Shown here piece by piece: positions 1 through 8,032 of a stretch of DNA of 43,988 bases; the stretch's first letter is position 1; each line of letters opens with the position of its first letter. A program made the position numbers and the translations under genes. Below the pieces are notes generated by a model. The model was not told the DNA's origin. It saw only the letters and a list, made by a program, of their open reading frames with translations, and did no database searches. The stretch comes from Akkermansia muciniphila. Its GTDB lineage: Bacteria > Verrucomicrobiota > Verrucomicrobiia > Verrucomicrobiales > Akkermansiaceae. The DNA is taken from the NCBI GenBank assembly GCA_945890645.1, contig CAMDCV010000035.1, positions 1-43,988 on the forward strand, in the 5' to 3' direction.

Positions 1-693
1 AGCCGGATCGTTCGGGGCGAGCGAGGGGAAAACAAGATAGTCCGGCTCGGCATAATTGACAAATTCCTCTAACAAAACGAGGTCCGCCGCGGCTTGCGAC
101 TGATCCTCTGCTGCCGCAAACTCTGGCAACTCGGCAAGGATAAAAGAACTCGGCTCGATGCCACGCACCGCGTAACCTTTTTCACGCAGCGCAGCGGTCG
201 CTTGTTCAGAATCCACGCCCTGCTTCAATCCAACCATCAAGTGATCCGCCACCGAAGCGCGCAAGAACGTGACCGTTTCCAAGCCAGTTTTTGGATCGAG
301 AGAAACCGACTCCTCAATGCGAAGGTGCGGGTATTTGAAATCCGCCACCACAATCCGCACGCGTTGCCGACCCGCAAGCTTCTCCGGGCCATCCGTCCAT
401 TCCTCCGCAATCACTTGCTTGATCCAATCTTTCGGAGCCTGTTGATCAACGACGACTTGCTCCTGCGCCACCTGCTCTGCCAACGGTGCTGGCGGAGTGA
501 CAGAAGAAACATCACTGTCCGCGAGCGAAGGGATTTCCTGCGCTTTCGCATCGATCACACGAGCAGAATCACTACGTTTACCAAGCTCCACAGGTACCGA
601 TGAATCCCCCCCCCAGCGGTTGCCCACTAAAAGAATCAAAATCAAAACAAAAAGGCTGCCCAAAAGCAGGCCATACGATCGAGGGGACTTCAT
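1..693 (-). CDS. Subtilase-like secreted serine protease, N-terminal part (cut by window edge)
   Basis: An open frame runs from an ATG at 693 to the window edge, giving 231 codons without a stop. Residues 1-24 form a membrane segment or uncleaved signal (MKSPRSYGLLLGSLFVLILI). A low-complexity linker follows. Residues from about 120 look like a subtilisin propeptide (I9-like), with phrases such as ADHLMVGLKQGVD and FVNYAEPDYLVFPS, and the frame ends in SLAPNDP. APNDP is the usual opening of a mature S8 peptidase domain (compare 'PNDPxFxxQW'). The catalytic Asp, His and Ser would lie beyond the edge, so activity cannot be judged. Codons 25-28 contain a run of nine G. The gene lies downstream of the sigma/vWFA pair but is separated from it by a terminator and has its own promoter-like sequence. 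Confidence 0.75.
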   Translation of the reverse strand, partial: MKSPRSYGLLLGSLFVLILILLVGNRWGGDSSVPVELGKRSDSARVIDAKAQEIPSLADSDVSSVTPPAPLAEQVAQEQVVVDQQAPKDWIKQVIAEEWTDGPEKLAGRQRVRIVVADFKYPHLRIEESVSLDPKTGLETVTFLRASVADHLMVGLKQGVDSEQATAALREKGYAVRGIEPSSFILAELPEFAAAEDQSQAAADLVLLEEFVNYAEPDYLVFPSLAPNDPA

Positions 694-709
694 AAATTTG
701 CTGGCCCCA

Positions 710-737
710 AACCTAGCGGAAACTACCGAGGCGTCAA
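710..737 (-). promoter_or_regulatory. Candidate sigma70 promoter of the subtilase-like gene
   Basis: On the minus strand TTGACG (737-732) is followed, after 16 bp, by TAGGTT (715-710), 16 bp before the ATG at 693. The -35 matches 5 of 6 consensus bases and the -10 is weak. Its position downstream of the preceding terminator makes it plausible. Confidence 0.4.
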
Positions 738-774
738 TGGGGGATTGCTTACGATTTAGTGAGCAAATAATAAA

Positions 775-807
775 CCGCCGTCACCCAAATGAAAGGAGAG
801 ACGGCGG
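775..807 (-). terminator. Terminator after the vWFA gene
   Basis: A perfect 8-bp stem is formed by CCGCCGTC (775-782) and GACGGCGG (800-807), with a 17-nt loop. In the minus direction it is followed by a T/A-rich stretch (TTTATTATTT). It starts 19 bp past the stop of the vWFA gene and before the subtilase promoter. Confidence 0.65.
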
Positions 808-825
808 CTCTGGCAGGAGGGAGGA

Positions 826-2994
826 TTATTGCCCGCTCAAGCGACGCAGCAAATCAATGAACTCAGCACGGTCAGCGTCATCACCGAGGCCTTGGGTGGC
901 GAGTTGGCGGATTTGTTCCCAAGTGGTGTGTTGCGTTTCGGCATCCTGACGAAGCTTCATTCCAAACATGGCGACCGAGGCTGCGAAGCGGAAATCACTG
1001 TCACCGTCTTGAAACGCTGTGATGTCACCGCGCAGGGCATGCTCTTGCAGCTTGCTGATGTCGCCCTCTGGATGTTTGTGGCGGAGTTTTACGGTCAACC
1101 ATTCATCGGCATGCACGGCATCGGGTTGTGGAGCTACAACAGGTGCTGGTGTCGCAGGTTGGTACTTGAGCGATGTATCCGAGACAGTGGTCGAAACTCC
1201 GGCGGGCACAATTTCATAAAAAGCAGTGACTTCATGCCCAGCCCCAATGTCACCAGCGTCTACTTTGTCGTCTTTGAAATCCTGATCGCGCAATTGGCGA
1301 TTGGCGTAGCCGATAAGGCGATAAGAAGCGACGCGAGCGGGATTGAACTCGAGTTGCAATTTCACATCTTTGGCGATGGTGACAAGAGTGCCGCTGAGCT
1401 TTTGCAGGAAAACTTTGCGCGCTTCGCGGATGCCATCGATGTAGTAGTAGTTGCCATTGCCATCGCGGGAGATTGCTTCGAGCATTTCATCGTTGAGGTT
1501 ACCAGTGCCGAAGGACAACACGCTGAGGTAGATGTTCGCCGCGGCGCGTTCTTTAACGAGCGAAACGAGTTGGCTGGTGCCGGTGACGCCGACGTTGAAA
1601 TCCCCATCGCTGCAAAGAATGACGCGATTCACACCACCCTTGCGGAACTGGTCGGCGGCGATCTGATAAGCCCGCTGAATGCCTGCACCGCCATTGGTGG
1701 AGCCACCTGCGGTGAGTTTTTCAAGCGCATCAACCGCACGTTTGCGGCCGACAGCATCCAAGGTGGTGGGTGGCAACACGACACCTTCGGAGCCGGCATA
1801 AACGACGTAGGAAACGCTGTCTCTTTCATCAAGTCGATCAAGCAGAACCTTCAGCGATTCTTTGACGAGTGGCAACTTGTCGGCGGACTGCATAGAGCCC
1901 GAGACATCGATGAGGAAAACGAGGTTGCTCGCGGGGCGTTGGTGAGCCGGCACCTCACGGCCTTTGATGCCGATGCGAAGTAGGGCGTGTTTTTCATTCC
2001 AAGGACAGGGACGCAGGGCTTGATGAACCGCGAAGGCATCGTCGTTCGTCGGAGGTGCATAGCCATAGTCAAAAGCGTTGATGCATTCCTCGATGCGCAC
2101 GGCATCGGGTGGGATGCTACGGCCTTCTTCGATCATGCGACGAATATTCGAGTAGGCAGCGTTGTCCACATCCACAGAGAAAGTGGAAAGGGCATTCTCG
2201 CGAGGATTTTTCCAAGTCGGATCCGTGAGTGCACCGTAACGATCGCCGGGGGTTTGGGAATCTGAAATGTTTCCGGGCAAGCGGCGCATTCCGCGTTCGG
2301 GCATGGGCGCGCCGGAGGGAGCTTTGGTTTGGGTGCGAGGTAGTGCATCACTCGGACGCGGCACGACAGAGAGTTCTCCATCGTTTGCCCGCGTCAAGGA
2401 TTTGCTCATTTCTTCCATGGGTTGATTAGATTCTAATTTTTCTCTGGATAAATCATATTGAACCTCATCCTCTGCAGGCATCTTCAGTCCGCCCAAATTT
2501 GCATTCGCAGCACCGTCTTGGCTGTAGTAGGCCTCAGCACTTGGTTTAGAAGGTGCGGGAGGCGTAACGTTATGATATGTGGGCGCAGACGACGGAGCAT
2601 TTAACACCGGCCCCCCAGCGATGCTGGGAGGCATTGGTTCAATCCGATCCATCGGTATTGATTTTAATTGCTCCGTATCGTCCGCATCCACTTGTGACAG
2701 GTAACTCTGCTTGTTGGCATTGCTTTCCTCGACCATATGATAGGCAACAATGTCCTCGGGCTGGCCAATAATGCCGTTTTGGTGAAGCACCCCGACGCCG
2801 ATCGCAGCGGAGGCCGCGAGACCGACGGCCCAGGGCCAGCGTTGTTTGCGTTTCTCGAGAGAGGTGGTGGTGGTAGCGGAGGCAGCGATGGCAGCTTCAA
2901 TAGCCTTGATGGCCTGTTCGCGGTCCGTGCGATTTTGCTCTTGCAGCAAGGCATCGAGCAGAAGGGATTCGTTATCGTGGGATTCTGGATTCAT
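826..2994 (-). CDS. YfbK-like von Willebrand factor A domain protein, single-pass membrane
   Basis: The protein has 722 aa. Residues 1-50 are cytoplasmic and acidic/helical; residues 53-70 are a membrane helix (WPWAVGLAASAAIGVG). A Pro-rich linker to about 260 follows, then the conserved segment ENALSTFSVDVDNAAYSNIRR typical of the YfbK family. The vWFA domain starts near 355 with an intact MIDAS motif D363-x-S365-G-S367 (DVSGSM). The C-terminal part resembles DUF3520. It is encoded directly downstream (13 bp) of an ECF sigma factor, a pairing common in Verrucomicrobiota and Planctomycetota. I infer that the N-terminal tail could tether the sigma factor as an anti-sigma, with the periplasmic vWFA domain as sensor. 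No zinc-finger (ZAS) motif is visible in the tail, so this role is a guess. Confidence 0.85.
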   Translation of the reverse strand: MNPESHDNESLLLDALLQEQNRTDREQAIKAIEAAIAASATTTTSLEKRKQRWPWAVGLAASAAIGVGVLHQNGIIGQPEDIVAYHMVEESNANKQSYLSQVDADDTEQLKSIPMDRIEPMPPSIAGGPVLNAPSSAPTYHNVTPPAPSKPSAEAYYSQDGAANANLGGLKMPAEDEVQYDLSREKLESNQPMEEMSKSLTRANDGELSVVPRPSDALPRTQTKAPSGAPMPERGMRRLPGNISDSQTPGDRYGALTDPTWKNPRENALSTFSVDVDNAAYSNIRRMIEEGRSIPPDAVRIEECINAFDYGYAPPTNDDAFAVHQALRPCPWNEKHALLRIGIKGREVPAHQRPASNLVFLIDVSGSMQSADKLPLVKESLKVLLDRLDERDSVSYVVYAGSEGVVLPPTTLDAVGRKRAVDALEKLTAGGSTNGGAGIQRAYQIAADQFRKGGVNRVILCSDGDFNVGVTGTSQLVSLVKERAAANIYLSVLSFGTGNLNDEMLEAISRDGNGNYYYIDGIREARKVFLQKLSGTLVTIAKDVKLQLEFNPARVASYRLIGYANRQLRDQDFKDDKVDAGDIGAGHEVTAFYEIVPAGVSTTVSDTSLKYQPATPAPVVAPQPDAVHADEWLTVKLRHKHPEGDISKLQEHALRGDITAFQDGDSDFRFAASVAMFGMKLRQDAETQHTTWEQIRQLATQGLGDDADRAEFIDLLRRLSGQ

Positions 2995-3007
2995 GAGGAT
3001 AATGATG

Positions 3008-3550
3008 TTAGTTTTGGTTCGTTACTTTTTCTTCGAGACACTGGCGCAAGGCCTCACGGGCCCGTTCGAGTCGCTTGCGCAGAGTGGCTTCATTGATGTG
3101 GAGTTGTTCCGCTGCATCGCGGCCACTGAGGGCCTCGTCGTAGCAAGAACGGAGAGTGAGTTCGAGAGCCTCGGGCAGACGCGCGCGGCAGTCGGCGAGG
3201 CGATCAAAAATGGCAGGCTGGTCCGCTTCCCAGTGGTGCAATGTTTCTTCGAGAGCGAGAAGCGATGCCTCGTCCATGGCGACCTCGCGGCCGGCACGTC
3301 GGCACGTTTCGCGCCACTTGTTGCGAGCGATACCGCGGAGCCATGCGGCGATGTCACGGGTCACATCGAATTTATTGATGTTATTCCAAGCGGTGATGAA
3401 AGTGTCCTGCACGAGTTCCGCCGCGTGGCCAGGATCGCGGGTGATGACGCGGGCATACGCACTGAGGGTGGCGTGGTGCTCGCGCATGAGCTGGGAGAAA
3501 TCATCGTGCGGCATGGCGGTGGTGGTGAGTTGGGGAGCTGCAGCTATCAT
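3008..3550 (-). CDS. RNA polymerase ECF sigma factor
   Basis: The protein has 180 aa. Region 2 is visible as LMREHHATLSAYARVITRD...ELVQDTFITAWNNI, with the DNA-contacting WLRGIARNKW. Region 4 is at about residues 125-170 (LPEALELTLRSCYDEALSGRDAAEQL with the helix-turn-helix EATLRKRLERAREALRQCL). It most resembles the ECF sigma factors found beside membrane proteins in Planctomycetota and Verrucomicrobiota. It lies 13 bp upstream of the vWFA gene, so the two are co-transcribed. An internal ATG at codon 13 (MPHDDFSQ) fits the family start better, but neither start has a Shine-Dalgarno sequence. About 25-30 bp upstream of the longer start is TGTCACA, which resembles an ECF -35 element and could mean self-regulation. 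Confidence 0.88.
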   Translation of the reverse strand: MIAAAPQLTTTAMPHDDFSQLMREHHATLSAYARVITRDPGHAAELVQDTFITAWNNINKFDVTRDIAAWLRGIARNKWRETCRRAGREVAMDEASLLALEETLHHWEADQPAIFDRLADCRARLPEALELTLRSCYDEALSGRDAAEQLHINEATLRKRLERAREALRQCLEEKVTNQN

Positions 3551-3672
3551 GGTCGTTCACTCATGATTGTCATGGGGAATCGAAAATGTGACAGGAAAGA
3601 GAAAATTTCTTCTCCGAAAAATCACCTTGATTGTTTAGGAAATGTTTACTATTTACCTCCCTGCGGAAAATC

Positions 3673-4578
3673 ATGTCGCGCTCACGCTCCACGCTCGCTC
3701 TCTCGCGCAAAAAGTCTCGCAATGTTTCGAGACCTTCGCAGAGCTTTGTCGATCAGCTACGCGCCGCCGGACGTCGGGCATCCATGACTGCTAATCAGCC
3801 CTATGATGGCAGTTCCATGCGCCACATCCAGGCTACCTTGGCGCAAGAACAGTCGTTCATGGATGTGGAATTATCCTTTGGCCTCCGATTTCTGCGGTGG
3901 GTGGTCGGCTTACTGCTACTCCCCATCTGCTTTGTCACGACCTACACGTTGATCAGTCAATTTTCGAGTGAAACCTTGCATCGTAGGCTGTGGCTGACGC
4001 AGGAGTTTTGGTATTTCACTACCGGATCTTTGCTGATGAGCGCTTGGTTTTTCACTGGGCTCATGCGGACAATGTTTCTTTATCTTTACGTGCTCGGTCA
4101 TGAGCTAACGCATGCGATTTTTGTATTTTGCCACCTGGGTAAAGTCAGCGACATGAAGGTCTCGGTGCATGGGGGCTACATCGCCACAAATAAATCGAAC
4201 ATCCTCATTTCGTTATCGCCCTATTTTTTCCCTTTTTGGTCGATGGCCTTATTGCTATTGTATGGGATACTGAGCTACTGTATCAAATTGCCCGTCTACA
4301 GTGATCAAGTGTTGTATGCGATGCTCGGGGCGACTTGGACTTTCCATTTACTATGGACACTGTGGATGATCCCACGCGACCAACCCGATCTCCGCGAGAA
4401 CGATACGTTTTTCTCACTGGTAGTCATCTATCTGGCCAATATTCTGATCCTCGCCACGATGTTGTGTCTGTCATCGCGCACTCTTACCTTCGAGCATTTC
4501 ACGGCTGCTTGGTGGATTCATGCAGAGCAAATGTTCCGCGTGGTGGCAGAATTCGTCAATCGCACGGCGCAGTCGTAG
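3673..4578 (+). CDS. M50-like integral membrane zinc metalloprotease, HELTH motif
   Basis: Counting from the ATG at 3673 the protein is 301 aa. About six hydrophobic segments are present. The zinc-protease motif HELTH sits inside a membrane segment (YVLGHELTHAIFVF), as in site-2 proteases of family M50. It is followed by VSVHGGYIATNKSN and ILISLSPYFFPFWS, a pattern seen in verrucomicrobial M50B-like proteins. The start is uncertain. The first 37 residues are unusually rich in Arg and Ser, and an ATG at 3784 (MTANQPYDG) would remove them; a TACTAT box at 3647-3652 favours the longer form. The substrate is unknown, and nothing nearby (an anti-sigma or membrane-anchored regulator on the same strand) identifies one. 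The downstream neighbour is tRNA-Glu. Confidence 0.7.
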   Translation: MSRSRSTLALSRKKSRNVSRPSQSFVDQLRAAGRRASMTANQPYDGSSMRHIQATLAQEQSFMDVELSFGLRFLRWVVGLLLLPICFVTTYTLISQFSSETLHRRLWLTQEFWYFTTGSLLMSAWFFTGLMRTMFLYLYVLGHELTHAIFVFCHLGKVSDMKVSVHGGYIATNKSNILISLSPYFFPFWSMALLLLYGILSYCIKLPVYSDQVLYAMLGATWTFHLLWTLWMIPRDQPDLRENDTFFSLVVIYLANILILATMLCLSSRTLTFEHFTAAWWIHAEQMFRVVAEFVNRTAQS

Positions 4579-4616
4579 CATAGGCAGAAAAAATCATTTT
4601 TTTTGGTAATTTTTTC

Positions 4617-4645
4617 TTGCCAAGTGGTTAAATTCTGCGAATCTC
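4617..4645 (+). promoter_or_regulatory. Candidate promoter of tRNA-Glu
   Basis: TTGCCA (4617-4622) is a good -35 box. The best -10 is a poor GAATCT/AATCTC at 4639-4645, about 22 bp before the mature tRNA. The AT-rich block 4590-4616 just upstream could act as an UP element. Confidence 0.3.
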
Positions 4646-4667
4646 TGCGCCCCCAACCAGCGCACAT

Positions 4668-4742
4668 GACCCGTTCGTCTATCGGTTAGGACTCCAGGTT
4701 TTCATCCTGGCAAGAAGGGTTCAACTCCCTTACGGGTCGCCA
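4668..4742 (+). tRNA. tRNA-Glu (anticodon TTC), CCA encoded
   Basis: A cloverleaf folds by eye. The acceptor GACCCGT pairs with ACGGGTC. The D-arm contains the GGTTAGGA stretch. The anticodon stem CCAGG/CCTGG encloses the loop TTTTCAT, giving anticodon TTC. The T-arm AAGGG/CCCTT encloses TTCAACT. The discriminator is G, followed by a genome-encoded CCA at 4740-4742. Confidence 0.95.
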
Positions 4743-4750
4743 TTTTTCCA

Positions 4751-4774
4751 CCACCCCCTTCGGGTGGTTTTTTT
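4751..4774 (+). terminator. Rho-independent terminator of tRNA-Glu
   Basis: The hairpin CCACCC (4751-4756), loop CCTTC, GGGTGG (4762-4767) is followed by a run of seven T, 8 bp after the CCA end of the tRNA. Confidence 0.9.
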
Positions 4775-5153
4775 GTTTTACAGGGATAATCGCGGCGCAG
4801 GTGCATGCCCTTCATAGTCCCTCACTGCGGGACGAAGTAGGGTCCTCGTCTCCAAGCCCCCCGTTGAAGAAAATCAGGGATCAGGAGTCAAAGGTCAGTA
4901 AATCAAAAGTCAAACGTCAACAATCATCAATCGTCATTCTGCCTTTTTGCAAAAAATCAGTGCCTTCTGTGGTCCTCAGTGTGTTTGCCTCATTTTGTTA
5001 GAGTGTGATTTGTTCGGCTATCTCCGCTACGCTCCGGTTGTTGTTTAAAAATGCCGTTAATCACCATGCGAGCCCGCAGCCGCCGGACGGACCGTCTCTC
5101 CCTGATGCTTACCGTTTGCTTTTTTCCGCAACGGCTTTACGCTGAGCGCGTTC
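4775..5153 (+). other. 379-bp gene-free stretch with repeat-like sequence
   Basis: No convincing ORF is present. The stretch 4868-4935 holds imperfect tandem copies of a GTCAAA/ATCAA-type unit (tcaggagtcaaaggtcag, aatcaaaagtcaaacgtcaa). The stretch 4960-5000 is rich in alternating CTGTG/CTCAGTG words. The stretch 5013-5045 is a GC-rich tctccgctacgctccgg word. Such segments look like degenerate intergenic repeats. The promoter of the following ABC operon must lie here, but I cannot place it. Confidence 0.4.
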
Positions 5154-6314
5154 ATGTATCGGCTCGCTTTGAAAATGCTGTTTGGCGATTCTGCCAAGTA
5201 TCTCATGCTCGTTTTCGGGGTGATGTTCGCGACGTTTCTCATGACGCAACAAAGTTCGGTGTTTTGCGGACTGATGCGCTGGACCACTGCCATCCTGAAA
5301 AATGCACCCGCGCCGATCTGGGTGGTGGAAACAGAAGTCCGGCAAGTCAATCAAACCATCGCCATGCGTGATACCGACCTCGGCCGTGTGCGCAGTGTGT
5401 CCGGTGTCGAATGGGCGATGCCGCTCTACTCGGGTGTGCAAAATGTGCGACTCGAAAATGGCAGCCTCACCGTGGTACAGTTGTTAGGCATCGACTCCAC
5501 CACCTTTGCTGGCGCTCCGACTCGGATGATCGAAGGCAGCATCGAGGCGCTACGACAACCGAATGCGGTGATCGTCGACGACCTCGCGCTCGTACGCCTC
5601 TCTCCCGATCCGACGAAACCGTTAGTCATGGGCGATACTTTTGAAATCAACGACCAAGAGGCTCGCATCGTGGGGATTTGCAAAGCAATGCGGTCGTTCA
5701 CGGGCGGACCATTCATCTGGACAACCTACGAACGTGCCCTCAGTTACTCGCCACCGCAGCGCAAGATGCTCTCAGCGATCCTTGTTTCTCCGAGCGAGGG
5801 AAAAGATGCCGAAACGGTCGCCGCGGAAATTGAAACAGTCACGGGCCTCAAAGCCTACACCAACAGCGGTTTCCAATCCTCTGATCGTGAGTTCAATACC
5901 GCGACGATATTTTGGTATGTGAAAAATACCGGCATCCCCATTTCTTTCGGCACCACGGTCATTGTGGGATTCATCGTAGGAGTGGCCATTTCTTGTCAGA
6001 CGTTTTATCTTTTTGTGTTAGATAACCTCAAACACTACGGCGCGCTCAAGGCGATGGGTGCCTCTAACATCAAACTGTGTATGATGCTTCTCACGCAAGT
6101 TAGTGTCGTCGGCATGGTCGGCTATGGCATTGGTCTTTTGCTCGCTTCGATGTTTGGCCTGGCGGCGATCAAGAACGCCCAACCGCCCTTTTTTATGCCG
6201 GATGTAATTCCTTTTGCGGTTCTCGGCGTGATCATGTTCATCTGCGCCCTCGCTTCTTTTCTCGGTATCTTGCGTGTCAGCTTGCTCGATGCCGCTGTCG
6301 TGTTCCGTGGCTAA
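5154..6314 (+). CDS. ABC exporter permease, FtsX/DevC type
   Basis: The protein is 386 aa. An N-terminal membrane helix (YLMLVFGVMFATFLM, about 15-30) is followed by a large periplasmic MacB-like core domain (about 50-255). Three C-terminal helices follow (about 265-290, 315-340 and 355-378), the FtsX-domain layout. The phrase LDNLKHYGALKAMGASNIKL is the conserved cytoplasmic loop of this family. It is the first gene of a three-gene operon with an ATPase (11 bp downstream) and a membrane-fusion protein, the same composition as DevBCA, which exports lipids or glycolipids in cyanobacteria. The substrate here is unknown. An in-frame stop at 5103-5105 limits upstream extension. Confidence 0.85.
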   Translation: MYRLALKMLFGDSAKYLMLVFGVMFATFLMTQQSSVFCGLMRWTTAILKNAPAPIWVVETEVRQVNQTIAMRDTDLGRVRSVSGVEWAMPLYSGVQNVRLENGSLTVVQLLGIDSTTFAGAPTRMIEGSIEALRQPNAVIVDDLALVRLSPDPTKPLVMGDTFEINDQEARIVGICKAMRSFTGGPFIWTTYERALSYSPPQRKMLSAILVSPSEGKDAETVAAEIETVTGLKAYTNSGFQSSDREFNTATIFWYVKNTGIPISFGTTVIVGFIVGVAISCQTFYLFVLDNLKHYGALKAMGASNIKLCMMLLTQVSVVGMVGYGIGLLLASMFGLAAIKNAQPPFFMPDVIPFAVLGVIMFICALASFLGILRVSLLDAAVVFRG

Positions 6315-6325
6315 TATTATTTCTC

Positions 6326-7048
6326 ATGTCCGCTCCTGTCATCGCCGCCAAGGCTCGCTCTATCACCAAAAGTTTTGGTGCAGGCAATGCGAGAATCGAA
6401 GTGCTGCACAGCATTGATATCGACGCCTACGAATCGGAAATCATGATGTTGTTAGGCCCTTCGGGATGTGGAAAAACGACCTTGATCAGCATCCTCGCTG
6501 GCACTCTCACGCCCGATGCCGGTGAACTGCAAGTGCTTGGCGAGCCATTGCATCAGATGAAAAAATCCGCCATCACTCGCTTCCGCGCGCGCAATGTCGG
6601 CTTCATTTTTCAGCAATTCAATTTGATCCCTACCATCACTTGTGAAGAGAATGCCGCTGTGCCTTTACTGATCCAAGGGATGAGTCTATCAAAGGCACTG
6701 CCCCATGCGCGTATTGCGTTAGAACAAGTCGGCTTAAGCGAGCACATGAAAAAACGCCCGAACCAACTCTCCGGCGGCCAACAACAACGCGTCGCGATCG
6801 CTCGTGCGCTGGTGCACAGCCCGCGCCTGATCATTTGCGATGAACCCACCGCCGCGCTCGATGCCGAAAACGGCAAAAAGGTCATGGAACTCTTCCGCGA
6901 CCTTATGCGACAGCCCGGGCGCTGCGCCATCGTCGTCACCCACGACCACCGCATTTTATCCTACTCCGATCGCATTGCCACGATGAATGATGGCCGCATC
7001 GTCGAGTCGGTGCCGACTTCTCAATTTGACTTCGATCACCACCGTTAA
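6326..7048 (+). CDS. ABC exporter ATP-binding subunit, DevA/LolD type
   Basis: The protein is 240 aa, full length for a LolD/MacB-type ATPase. The Walker A motif GPSGCGKT is near residue 44, the Q-loop FIFQQFNLIPT near 95, the signature LSGGQQQR near 148, the Walker B motif LIICDEPTAALD near 170, and the switch His in VVTHDHR. It powers the permease encoded just upstream. The gene is the middle member of the operon, separated from its neighbours by 11-12 bp, so the three are surely co-expressed. Confidence 0.93.
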   Translation: MSAPVIAAKARSITKSFGAGNARIEVLHSIDIDAYESEIMMLLGPSGCGKTTLISILAGTLTPDAGELQVLGEPLHQMKKSAITRFRARNVGFIFQQFNLIPTITCEENAAVPLLIQGMSLSKALPHARIALEQVGLSEHMKKRPNQLSGGQQQRVAIARALVHSPRLIICDEPTAALDAENGKKVMELFRDLMRQPGRCAIVVTHDHRILSYSDRIATMNDGRIVESVPTSQFDFDHHR

Positions 7049-7060
7049 CCTGCCACCTCT

Positions 7061-8008
7061 ATGCAATTGATCCTTACCATTTTACGCTACGTCACCTTCA
7101 TCATGGCCCTGGGTGGAGTCTTTGGGATTTTCTGGGTCAGCCACACCATCAAATCCGCGCAGTCAGAAATCCCTCTCGCGCCACCGCAGCCACCGCCTGC
7201 TCGCCCGTACGACATCATGATTGCGGCGAATGGCATCATCGAATCCTTCGAGGAGAACGTCACCATCTCAGCGCCGATGGCCGGACTCGTTACAGAAGTG
7301 CCCGTGAAAGTTGGACAACAAGTCAAAAAAGGGGATGTGCTCTTTGTCATCGATCAACGCGATATCGACGCCCAACTGCTCAGCGCCGAAGCGGAAATCC
7401 TGCAAGCCAAGGCAGCCGTGGAAGTCGCTTCCGCCCAGCGTTCCAGTGCGCAATCGATGTTCGAACGTATGGACAAAGTCGATGACAAGCGCGCCATCAT
7501 CGAGCAAGAATGGCAATCGAGCAAAGACGAGCTGCGCGTTCGCGAGGCACAAGTCCTCTCCGCTCAAGCGCAAGTGCACGCCGCCGAGGCGGCCAAACGC
7601 AGCTTGGAAATCATGCGCTCACGCCACCTCGTCACCGCACCGCGCGATGGTGCAGTCCTGCAATTGCACGCGCGCGCCGGCGAGTGGGCCAGCACCGATC
7701 CGAAAAATCCCTCGATGATTTTCGGTCGCACCGATCGCCTTCAAGCGCGGGTCGATATCGATGAACAAAACGCTATGCGCATCCGCGAGGGGCAGAAAGC
7801 CGTCGCCCACATCAAAGGTGATCGCGATAAGCCCATCGAACTCAAACTCGAATACATCGAGCCCTACGTGATTCCCAAAGCCAGCCTCACCGGTGCCAGC
7901 ACCGAACGCGTGGACACCCGTGTCCTGCAAGTCATCTTCTCCTTCCCCCCGCCCAAAGATTTCCGCGTTTACATCGGTCAGCAGATTGATGTGTTTATTG
8001 AAGAGTGA
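7061..8008 (+). CDS. Membrane-fusion (HlyD/DevB-like) adaptor of the ABC exporter
   Basis: The protein is 315 aa. An N-terminal membrane anchor (about 5-27) is followed by a Pro-rich stretch (PLAPPQPPPARP). The biotinyl-lipoyl-like half-motif (TISAPMAGLVTEVPVKVGQQVKKGDVLFVID) comes next, then an alpha-helical hairpin rich in Ala/Glu (about 105-190). The second lipoyl half is APRDGAVLQLHARAGEW, followed by a beta-barrel. It would bridge the inner-membrane FtsX permease to an outer-membrane factor. No such factor is encoded in this operon, so it probably borrows a TolC homologue; two are encoded elsewhere in the window (21215-22429 and 26365-27750). It ends convergent with the sulfatase gene, 24 bp apart. 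Confidence 0.88.
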   Translation: MQLILTILRYVTFIMALGGVFGIFWVSHTIKSAQSEIPLAPPQPPPARPYDIMIAANGIIESFEENVTISAPMAGLVTEVPVKVGQQVKKGDVLFVIDQRDIDAQLLSAEAEILQAKAAVEVASAQRSSAQSMFERMDKVDDKRAIIEQEWQSSKDELRVREAQVLSAQAQVHAAEAAKRSLEIMRSRHLVTAPRDGAVLQLHARAGEWASTDPKNPSMIFGRTDRLQARVDIDEQNAMRIREGQKAVAHIKGDRDKPIELKLEYIEPYVIPKASLTGASTERVDTRVLQVIFSFPPPKDFRVYIGQQIDVFIEE

Positions 8009-8032
8009 ACATCATCTAACAGAATCTGCAAT

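Noticed and set aside
829-1983. 384-codon plus-strand frame opposite the vWFA gene
   Set aside because: It mirrors a gene with clear MIDAS motif and family sequence on the minus strand; its own translation has no domain, signal or start context.
2846-3787. 313-codon plus-strand frame opposite the sigma factor
   Set aside because: Antisense shadow of a well-recognised ECF sigma factor; it also runs into the start region of the M50-like gene.
4868-4935. Possible CRISPR-like array in the repeat-like stretch
   Set aside because: Units are only 6-10 bp, irregular and without spacers of constant length; no cas genes are present in the window.
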